DNA from: Owenia fusiformis
Taxonomy: Eukaryota > Annelida > Polychaeta > Sabellida > Oweniidae
Direction: 5' to 3'
Assembly (NCBI GenBank): GCA_903813345.2
Contig: CAIIXF020000012.1
Location: 32,308,501-32,372,500, forward strand
Length of the DNA stretch: 64,000 nt
Of this stretch, positions 12,837 through 24,800 are shown piece after piece; the stretch's first letter is position 1, and each line of letters starts with the position of its first letter. A model generated the notes under the pieces. That model worked only from the letters and a program-made list of their open reading frames with translations. It made no database searches and was not told the origin of the DNA. The translations under genes were made by a program, and so were the position numbers.

Positions 12837-15800
12837 CTGGAACCATACATAACACATGAATTAAGAAATATAGAATTTTAGTTCAGAAATAAAACTTGAC
12901 AATAGGAAAGTCTTGGCATGCTCTAATCACCCCACAAGCCTGGAATCATACATGGATATGAAAATTAATTTAAAATATAAAACTTTAGCCAAGACAGAGA
13001 TTGGCCAGAGGAAAGTCTTGGCCTACTCAAAGTCCCTAATATGGGTTTGGAATCATACATTTATGTAAAAATGAATAAATAGTGTAGAATTTTTGCCCAA
13101 ACAGAGAGATTCATCTGAGGAGAGTCTTGACTTACTCAAACCATATGGTGTACCTGGAATCATACATGAATGTAACAAATGAATGGATTAATACATAATT
13201 GTAGGCCAGACATAGACATCTATAGACCAGAGTGAGAAACGTTGGCACACTACACTCTGGAATCATACATAGATACAAATATAACCAGTGAATTAAACTG
13301 TCACATTTTCAAAATATTTTGAGTTCTCATCATTCCATGCCATGCCTGTTTTAAAAAAAGTTCAATAGTTCTTATGTCAAACATATTTTCAGGTCATGCA
13401 ACATACTCCCAAGACATGCAGAAATGTTGCATTTTTAAGTTATGCAACATGTTTCTCAGTTATGCACTGTTTTCATCTTTTGTTTTCCATTCGCCAATAT
13501 ATCTTCTATTCTACAAACAGCATATTGTCAAATTATCATTTCAATTAGTCATGCAGCATGCTTTTCTGCTATCTGGCATGGTGTCCAACTATGTAGCATG
13601 CTTTTCAGTTTTGCACTTGTTTCTAAGCTATGCAATATGTTTTAGACTTGTGGAACATATTTTTATGCTATGCAACATGTTTCCTGATGTAATCTATTTT
13701 TCAGTTTTAAGTTTTCTTATTATACAACTTGTATTACACATTTTCAAATTAAACTAATGTTTTCCAGTTATGCAACATGTTCTCAAGCTATGCAGCATGT
13801 TTCAGTGATGCTGTTTTCAAACCATACTGCATGCTTTCTCATCATCTGGCATGTTTTCTACTATGCAACATGTTTCCCAGTTATGCAACATGATCTCGAG
13901 CTATGCAACATATTTTCCAGTTATGCAACATGTTTCCCAGTTATGCAATATGTTCTCGAGCTATGTGACATGTTTCCCAGTTATGCAACATGTTTTCTAG
14001 CTATGCAACGTGTTTCCCAGTTATGCAACATGTTCTTGAGCTATGCGACATGTTCTCCAGTTATGCAACATGTTCTTGAGCTATGCAGCTGCCCATTCTC
14101 AAGCTATGCAACATGTTTCCCAGTTATGCAACATGTTCTAGAGCTATGCAACATGTTCCCCAGTTATGCAACATGTTTTCTAGCTATGCAACATGTTTCC
14201 TAGATCTGAACTTTTTAGGATACAGTAGACATCATAATGCTATTGATTTCTAGTAGATTACTATTATTATGAAACAATGAAGCTACTTTCGACTGCAGTC
14301 CAGATTGCCCTTCAAACAAGTTTTCGAGATGACTTCAGAGCACTGTCTCGTCAATGGCTTGAATGCAACCTACTGTGCACTAAACATGAGGGAGAATATT
14401 TCTAAAACCTTATGGGACAATAGTTGCTACTATTATTACATGTACATTAAGTAATATCATGTACAAGTAGAAAGCGGAGAAGAAATTCATGTGATATACT
14501 CATAAATTGCCTACCATTCTGTTGTTTTTCTAATGAATAATGTGACATAAAAAGTGCCCCGCCTACCCAAAAGTCAAGTTACCATAGTAACCCTTATTTT
14601 TGACCAATCAAATAAGAGATGCTGATATTTTCAGAATCAATCAGAAAGTATTTTTTATACATTGTGTGAAAATTTCATGAGAAAATATCAAAAATCCTTG
14701 AAATGAGAGCGTTTTTCCGTGAACTTATTGAACGACCTGGTATATCTCTCTTTCTCAAATGGTATCCCTTCTAGTTCTCTTATTCTCCAAATCACTTACA
14801 CCGTGCTTCTCTCTTTTTAACTGTCAACAAACTCATTGTAACCCCATAGAGGTATTTTTAACTTAATTTGCATAATATTTATTTATTTGGATATATGCTT
14901 TTCATAAGAATGGCACTCTACATACACTTACATAATGTATACAATACTGTACAAAAAAGCTGCATCCAAGTTTATTTAAAATTATAGTAAAAAGATATAA
15001 TAAAATAACAAAAACTCCATAAAATCATGAAATATCTACATTATCAACAGTATAATTTTTTAAGGATAAAATAAATGAAATACAATAACAAAAAAAAACA
15101 GATATTAATAATTGAGCAATTAACAATGTATAACTTTCATAGTATTCATAATACTTATAAGCAAGACCGATTTTATCCTATTTTTTCTGTGAACTAGTGC
15201 GATTTCAGGATCACCATCATCGCAGGGTATCAATTCTAAAATAATGAGGTTTACAATTACTGCAACATACACCTCAACTCATTGGTGTCTCGGACATAGT
15301 ACTCATAATATGCAATTTAAAAATACATTTAATGTTCACATTTATTATGGAATGATGTATTTTTGCATTCTGCATGCATGCTCTAAGCAAGCATCAGGTG
15401 AAATGCTCTTATATTCATCAATTTTTCAGTTCTTATGACATCTTCCAATTTCAAGTAATCAGGGGGCCATTAACAGAAACTTCATGAAGTTAAGAATTCA
15501 TAAAACCCATTGTTCTCTAACTGTGACGTCATTATATCCATGGTTACAACAATTAATTTACGAATTCATAACTTTACTAAGTTTCTGTTAATGACCCCCA
15601 GTTTCACTTGTTATATGTCTTCAAACTAATAGAATTCTTTGTAGCACAGTAAAACCTGTCAGATTGACACCTCTCTGTAAAAGGGTTCCTTCTAATATGG
15701 AAATTTTTCAAAACAACTAAGTCCCATTGACTTACATGTTAAGTGACCCCCTCTGTAAGGAACACCAATCAACATGAACTCTTCAATATATGCAGATTTC

Positions 15801-18800
15801 TCAGTATTGTTAAAACTAAATATTTACAGTTTTAAAATCATCTGGGGATTTTCTGTTTTTCAGTCTCTCAAAACCTCATTTACGGAATGAGCTTATATGT
15901 TAGAGAAAAACATTAACTATATTTGAATGAATAATATGCCATACTTGAACTATAATAGGTTCTATTAGTAAATAATGAAGCTGATAAATGTTTGTTCAGT
16001 TGTTTCTTGTCATAACTAAATTTTGGCCTATTGTTTATTGTTATGACTAAAGTTTGGCCTATTGTTTTTTGTCATGACTAAAGTTTGGACTGATATTACT
16101 TCTCATGACTAAAGTTTGGACTGTTGTTACTTCTCATGACTAAAGTTTGGCCTACAGTTTCTTGTCATGACTTAAGTTTGTTCAGTTGTTTCTTGTCATG
16201 ACTAAAGTTTGGCCTGTTGTTTCTTGTATTGTCTGTAGAACTCAATCCTGGCAACCATTCTGCGGTGGACCTCATCGGGGCCATCTGCGATACGTAGGCA
16301 GCGGACTCCTGCATACATCGGTGCCAGTGGTGTATCCTGACATACCCCCATTCCTCCAAATGACTGGAAAACAAAAAATACTGGAACTGTATTTGCAAAA
16401 TTTACAACGACAAACCATCTGGCATCTGTTACAGATGCCGACTGCTGAACACTGTTACAGATGCCAAACACCAGCCACGAAACAGTGGCCACAAAAAAGT
16501 TGGAGACTAACAATATGTCACCACTTCTGGACAATATGACACTACTTCTGGTGGTGACATAGCAACAAATTGTTGTCACATACAATGGTACATTACAAAA
16601 ACATGGGTGGTGACCAAAGCTCACTCAGGTGTGAGCATACATGTATAATCCCTCCAACTTGGTCAAAATTGTACATTATTTGGGGCAGCCATTCCAGATT
16701 GTTGCCCCGTAATATCATTGATATTTGTTGATACCGGGGACCATTATGACTAATGACTCCTTACAAAAATAACAGAACTCTATAAATCATTCATACAACT
16801 AGGCTTTAAAAAGTACAACAACAACACAAAGGAGCACACTGATTTCGAACTCGCAACATCGTGTTCAGGCGCCCATATACCTACCTCGACAAATTCATAA
16901 AATCAATTCATAAAATTTTGTAATTGGGGAAGAAAATTAAGATTCAAACATAAATCACCTCCCACCTCATTATTGAGGACTTCTTGTCAAACTGATGGAC
17001 AGGGGGTGAACAGTACCCTGGAATAATCTACAAGATTGATTTCATATGTCTCCCACATATCTAATCTACCTTCTAGTTGAAAGCCCATGCTAATATAAAG
17101 GACATTTTTAAACTTCAATGGTTAATGGGGTTAAGATACAAAAACAACTAAGACAAAACTATTCATTACTTTGTGCATTACTTTGTTTATTTTTTATTAA
17201 TTTATTTATATACAATTTAGCAAAAATAAATTATATTTATCATAAGATCCTTAACAAATAATACTGTAGTCCATAATTACAATATCATAACAACAAAGAT
17301 AATTTTCCATTGAACTTGATCAATTTTTCTAGTTCATCATTTAAAAAATGGATGCCTTCAACTTAGTTCTGAATACCATACATACAACTTAATTCCTCAG
17401 TCAGCTATTTTTCTTTCTCGAAGTACTGCATGTTGCGATGACTTATATTTATCTAGAAACATTTGGCATATTTCTATTGATCCATAAATTGGTATCATGC
17501 TCATCCAAAATCACAGCTTTCATAAATTGCATATTTTCGGCTCTCATGTTGAGTAAATTTTATGTTACCAAAGCTCTCCATAAATATAAGGTCCATGGCT
17601 TGGTAATCATATTCATCTAGAATGACCTGGCCCGTAGCCAGGATTTGCCGAGGGGGGTTCACTATTTGAAAAATTTCAGGGGGAGTTTACTCGTGACAAT
17701 TTTGGTCCAAAAATGGCCAAAATCACTTAAAAGGTGCTCAGAATGGTGAAAGCTGCAAGATTTTGAAAGATTTTTTGTCCAGGGGGGTTCGCTCGAAACC
17801 ATCAAACCCCCCTGGCTACAGGCCTGATGACATTCCATAAATCTTTGAATTGGTATGGTACTCATCTAAAATCACAGCTTAGCTGTGGCATATTTTCTGC
17901 TCTCGTTAAATTTTGAGCAATTTAATGTTAGCGAAGCTTTTTGTTAATATATGTTCCATGGTTTGAATTTCAAATTCTTCTTGAATGATATTCCAATAAT
18001 CCTTAAACTGGTCTAGTCATTACATACCTCATCCAATTCCAAAATCATAGCTTAAATATTGCTATTTTCTGCTCTCGGATTGAGCAATTTTATGTGAGTA
18101 AAAGCCCTTCATAAATATATGATCAATGGATTGGTAATCATATTCATCTACATGTAGAATCACATTCAATTGATCCTTCAATTAGTATAATGCTCATCCG
18201 TAATTAAAGCTTAGAAATTGCATATTTTCTGCTCTCGTGTTGAGCAATTTTCCGTTTGTGAACCTCATCTGGGCCATCAGCTAAACGTAGCGTTCGCACC
18301 TTTGTGTAGAACTTTGCTAACACAACATCTGAGCTCACACCAGCACCTCCAAATGCCTTTAAAAATAAATTACGTCATCTTAATTTCTGTTTATTGTCAT
18401 TTCGATCAAGAGAGACTATATGGCAGCATGGGTGAAAACGTGTATAGTTTGTGATTTTCCAAAACTAAATTGAGCCTTGGAAAATGTTAATATCCATCAC
18501 AAATATAAAATCCAGAATTTTCTATATGCATCCAATTCTAAAGCTTGGAAATTGCATATTTCCTGCTTTCATATTGAGCGATTTTCCGAGCGTGGACTTC
18601 ATCGGGACCGTCAGCAATGCGTAGCGTTCGAACATTGGCGAACAGATGAGCCAATACAACATCTGAGTTGACACCCGCTCCGCCAAATGCCTTGAAAATA
18701 AAAACAAGACACAAGGTGATAAATATCGCACTTTGAATACCACCATGTAATTTACCCAGAATGCCCAAAGCCTAATCAGATACTGAAGCTAGTCTACTCT

Positions 18801-21800
18801 TGCAACTGTAGAAATGTCAAGTTGAACGGATAAGCGTTTTTCCTGGAATTCTGACGACAAAATTCATATGCCACCCATTCAGACGCACGCACAGCAGCAA
18901 AAGCAAATGTAGCATTTTTTCAAAGTGCGATAGTAAATGTCTTTATTTTAATGCAGTCATCACGTTCCTTAAATGCGAATCTCAAAGAATGCTTCAAAAA
19001 TCCAAATACATCACTAAGTGAGATGCGATTTAACTGCAATGAATCCTTCTTAACTCATTTCGATTGTTTGGACATTCATCCAAACTATCTTCGATAATCT
19101 TCTTTAGTTCATTCTTCAAACTCTTGATGAAATATCCAAATGGCTGTTAGATCTTTTATAAACCTGTATGCAAAATTCAACCTTTGACTGAAATTCTACC
19201 TCTGTAGTTTATACCTCAATAATCCAGAGCTTTGAGGTTCAATAATTATCCATCATAAAACTTTACTCTATGATAATTACGAAAACATATAATCAATGTA
19301 TTCTCATATTTATCACTAGAAGTACCTAACTAAAACCTAAAACATTTGAAGCAAAAGAGATACAAAGCAAAACCCATTCATATATTATTATACATTACAT
19401 ATTATTAAAAAGCAAATATCATATCATATGACATACAGTACAAATAGTAAATACATGCAGTTATGAGGACATATTATATGGTACATATACGAGTACAAAC
19501 AAATCAAAGAAATGTATAAAGAATATAGAAGATTTTCACATATATAATACCTTTAAATAACTTATATGCTGGTCTTAACAAAAGTTCAATAAGCACGAAC
19601 ATTCCATTTGAGAGATTATGTATGCAATCTGCACAATACTAGGGAGTTTAAGCTTACAATGTTTTTCACAACCTTAACATGAACGGAAAATATTTAACCA
19701 ATGCATTTGTATGGGCGATTCATCATACGTATAGCTTGGCATTTCAATTTTATATGTAAGCTTAAACTCCCTATTGACAGATTGAGCTGTATCATTATTG
19801 CAAATTGGAAGTGGATTCTTGCAACATTTTGAGTCTTTCAATTAAGGCCTATGAATAAATTTGCATATGACCTGCTGGTATGCTATTCATTAGTTATTAG
19901 TCTACTATACACACCTGAATTGCTCTGTCTATCACGCGTGCTGCCATATTTGGTGCTGCCACTTTAATCATCGCAATCTCAGGTGCTGCCACCTATCAAA
20001 AAACAATTATTCAAAATTTGATTTTTTAACTTAATAAAATGAGTTTCATTCACAATGCTTTTCCATTTGCCATAAAGAAAATCATGGAAACAACAAATTG
20101 TGTAATTTGCTTTGTCGGCGTGGAAAAATACACCAATTTAAATGCATTTTAACAAAAATTAATTCACATTTTACATCATTTTCTCTGAAATGTTATCTTT
20201 ATCTATCTTAAATATAAAAATCAAACTAAAATATATGGGAGTTCAAAAATTGTACCTTGTTCCCAACTGTGTCCATCATATGAGCAGCTTTCAAAACCAA
20301 TAGCCTTGTCTGCTCAATCTCAATACGACTCTGGGCAATATCAGCCTGTATAGTTCCCTGGGCTCCTATAGGTTTACCAAATGCTATACGGTCTTTCACC
20401 TGCAAATATAAAAATAATATGTGTTAAGAGAAAATAAAACTTGTGTACAAAACACGGTGCAATGCATAATTAAGAAATATAGACCTCAGAATAGGGCTAC
20501 TATTTTCGAATACACCCCGCAGGGCTTGGCACAAACGTTTTCTGTACCCCAAAGACTTAATCCATCTTGATCTTGGAGCCCTGTGATCGTAGCATCGGGT
20601 ATTCGGATATACATGTACATGTTTTCCAGTATTGTTTTTGTTCCAGAAGCACCTAACAATGCCCCTTTTACTGGAGCCGAAGACTGCTTTCGGCTACCTG
20701 ATGGTATTCATACAATAACTCCCAAAAATGGTAAACAGTTTCTTGCAAGGTGTGAAGCTGGTTGGCTTATTCTCGCACATCGCTTCGACGGAAGTGTTGA
20801 TTTCAACGTTGAATGGATCTTATACAAACATGGCTTTGGTTTTCTCAAAGGAGGACACTTCAAAGGAATGGACAATATTGTGGCTGTGTTACAACAGAAG
20901 AAGTTCAAGGCCAGGTTTGAGTTGACAACATGGGAGAATGAGACACGATACGCTGAATATACGACATTTGACATTAATGATGAGAAAGACAAATACCGGT
21001 TGAATATTGATGGCTATAATGGTACAGCAGGTGATTCAATGAGAGCAAGTAATGGTGATCAGTTCTCTACGAACGATTCTGATAACGATGGTCCTTATTG
21101 GTTTGGAGACGGTTGTAGTGGGGCAGTTGCTTCCATATTTGGTGAATATCCAAATGGTCCTAAATGTCCAAACGCACATTATTGTATATCTTGGTACTTT
21201 TGGCCTACTGATCTTCCAGGGGTTGATAGCAATTCACTTTATTCTTTTAAAGAAGTTAAACTCAAAATTCAACCTATTCCAATGTAGCTTTCAGAAGTCG
21301 ATCTCAAATCAAACCTTAATTCAAATATAGCTTTCAGAAGTTGAGCTCCAAATTTCAAGCAACTTAAAGGGTGACGCATATCGTTTAGCAAATCGAATGC
21401 TCGTTTCTGGTGTTGCTCACCATTTAGTATAAAAGGCTCGATCCCGGAATAATACTCAAGGGTTCAAAGGCTTGAGGTCGTTGTGTCAACACCTCTAACT
21501 TTTATATAACATTGGCACAGTATAGATTGTCACACATTTATAAAAGGGAGATTTTCATTTTATACGGGAAGCTTATCGCAACCCTTTAAATTCAGCTTGA
21601 GCAAGTTGCAATCAGAATTAATCAATTTAAATGGAGCTTTTAAAAGTTGAGTTAAAAATCAACCCAATGTAGCTTTAAAAATAAATTGACATAATCAATC
21701 ATTATTACTGTCTGATAATTGCAACAAAAATTACTGGTGATACACTTGTACCATGGATTTTCTGATTTTCACATTTACAATAAATAAAAAAAAAAAATTT

Positions 21801-24800
21801 GATTAAGGTATTTTAGTATTTTATCAAAACCTCATTTGAGATTAAGACCCCTATTGTCAGAATTAACAGAGATGACATTGAATATACGAGATACTGACCT
21901 TTTCGATAAACCTTGTGACCTTATGAAACATTTCAATTCAATTTTCAATTCAATTCAATTTATTTATTTCATAATTCTTCTATAATATACACTATAAAAA
22001 CATGCTGCTAGACACCCTAGTGGGTATATGTTGCAGTTTAACAGAAATTATTAAAATTACATCTAGACTACATATAAAAGAAAACACTTATATTATGTTA
22101 GACTACATATAAAAGAAAACACTTATATTATGTTACATGTAGGTATATAAAAGTTGTATTTAAGAAAGATTAACGATGGAACAGGTTGTGGGTAAATCTG
22201 TCCAAGCAAATGATGGGATCAACGAATTGCCAATTTTGAAATGGCGATGCATAAAAGCTTCAGCCATCTAACCAACTATACACACCTTTTGATATTTTAT
22301 TTTCCTAGGAAGGATCAAGGACATTAAGAAGGATTAACTGAAAAATATATCGTACAAGAGAAACCTACCCTATTGCACATTAGTTCAAGGGCCCTTTCTG
22401 CATTTCCAATCAATCTCATGCAGTGATGTATTCGCCCCGGTCCTAGCCTTCCTTGAGCAATTTCAAATCCTCTGCCTTCTCCGAGTAGCATATTTCCCAG
22501 GGGAACCTAAATGTTAATATTAGATTTAATATGTTCAATTAAAATTAGGTACAGTTTTACGTTTATATGTTATACCAGTGATCTCCTCAGCATTAAAGCA
22601 AGTGGGTGCAGCACCCATCCGAACATTCATTTCCACCCACTTGAAAATGAGAAAATCATGAAAAAAGGGCATATTTTTACCAATTTCGGTCCTAATTGTG
22701 AAGATGAGAATTCTGCAACCACTTAAGAAAAATCCTGTGGTGAAAACTGTACTGTATAATTCAGATGTTATGCATCTCATATTATCCATTTTGGTCATCC
22801 TCATATTTAATTCATAATTCATGATGCTTCACGTTATTAAGAACAAAGTGCTACAAAAAGGGACAGTCATATTCTTTGAGCACATCTAGCAATGTGATGA
22901 ATCTTAAGACTAATGCCTCAGTCATATTTGATCTATGTCAAAACTCAAATAATTTGTATAGATAGTGCACCTTGAACACCATTTTTTATGAATGCTGGGG
23001 ACTCAGTATTAAAAGGATAATTTCAAAATATATAGGTCTGGGAAAGGTTTAAGGCACACTGCGTCGCTATAGAATGAATTGCGCTACTATTTTCACAATT
23101 GTATTGATATTTGGTGTCAAATACACATATCTTGGTATATTTGAAGTGCCAAAACGGCTTAGTTTCAGAAATATCCCAAATTTAAATTCAAAAATGACCG
23201 TTAGCTCCACACCCTCCGCTCATTTGCGCCGCACCCAATATTTCCCACAGGCTCTGTCTGCATAGGGTGGTATACTTATTGTATTCTTACCTTTACATTT
23301 TCAAAGATCACCTCAGCATGTCCATGTGGTCCATCATGGTAGCCGAAAACTGTCAATGGGCGAATTATCTTCACACCAGGGGCATCCATAGGGACAATTA
23401 TCATACTCTGTTGTCTGTGCTTGGCAGCTCCAGTGTCTGTCTTTCCCATAAATATACACACTTTACATCTTGGGTCCATAGCACCTAGAATACATAGAGA
23501 CAATTATCATACACTGCTGTCTGTGCTTGGCAGCTCCAGTGTCCGTCTTTCCCATAAATATACACACTTTACATCTTGGGTCCATAGCACCTAGAATACA
23601 TAGAGACAATTATCATACTCTGTTGTCTGTGCTTGGCAGCTCCAGTGTCCGTCTTTCCCATAAATATACACACTTTACATCTTGGGTCCATAGCACCTAG
23701 AATACATAGAGACAATAATCATACTCTGTTGTCTGTGCTTGGCAGCTCCAGTGTCCGTCTTTCCCATTAATATACACACTTTACATCTTGGGTCCATTGC
23801 ACCTAGAATACATAGAGGCAATTACCACACTCTGTTGTCTGTGCTTGGCAGCTCCAGTGTCTCTCTTTCCCATAAATATACACACTTTACATCTTGGGTC
23901 CATAGCACCTAGAATACATAGAGACAATAATCATACTCTGTTGTCTGTGCTTAGCAGCTCCAGTGTCAGTCTTTCTCATAAATATACATACTTTACATCT
24001 TGGGTCCATAGCACCTAGAGTACATAGAGACAGTTATCATACTCTGTTGTCTGTGCTTGGCAGCTCCAGTGTCCGTCTTTCCCATTAATATACGCACTTT
24101 ACATCTTGGGTCCATAGCACCTAGAATACATAGAGACAATTATCATACTCTGTTGTCTGTGCTTGGCAGCTCCAGTGTCCGTCTTTCCCATTAATATACA
24201 CACTTTACACTTGGGTCCATAGCACCTAGAATACATAGAGACAATTATCATACTCTGTTGTCTGTGCTTGGCAGCTCCAGTGTCCGTCTTTCCCATTAAT
24301 ATACGCACTTTACATCTTGGGTCCATAGCACCTAGAATACATAGAGACAATTATCATACTCTGTTGTCTGTGCTTGGCAGCTCCAGTGTCCGTCTTTCCC
24401 ATTAATATACGCACTTTACATCTTGGGTCCATAGCACCTAGAATACATAGAGACAATTATCATACTCTGTTGTCTGTGCTTGGCAGCTCCAGTGTCCGTC
24501 TTTCCCATAAATATACACACTTTACATCTTGGGTCCATAGCACCTAGAATACATAGAGACAATAATCATACTTTGTTGTCTGTGCTTGGCAGCTCCAGAG
24601 TCTATCTTTCTCATAAATATACACACATTACATCTCAGGTACATGGCACCTTGAAAGAAACATTTATTTTGATTGTATCACATGTACATTTACCTACTGG
24701 AGTTCTAGGTGCATAACATGTGGGCATATGGAATGTTTCTAGGGAGCTAGATGGATATTTCTGTATCTATCCTGCTATCTTTGCTGTATCAATTCTGGTC

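Noticed and set aside
13374-14203. Long + strand frames (127 and 148 codons) with Cys- and Tyr-rich repeats
   Set aside because: They are translations of a 20-bp minisatellite; all frames give repetitive peptides and no start or splice support is present.
24099-24350. 83-codon frame holding repeated [11 protein letters not shown] peptides
   Set aside because: It runs through the 106-bp array of copied acceptors and exon starts. It is not a separate gene, and the units do not keep one frame.
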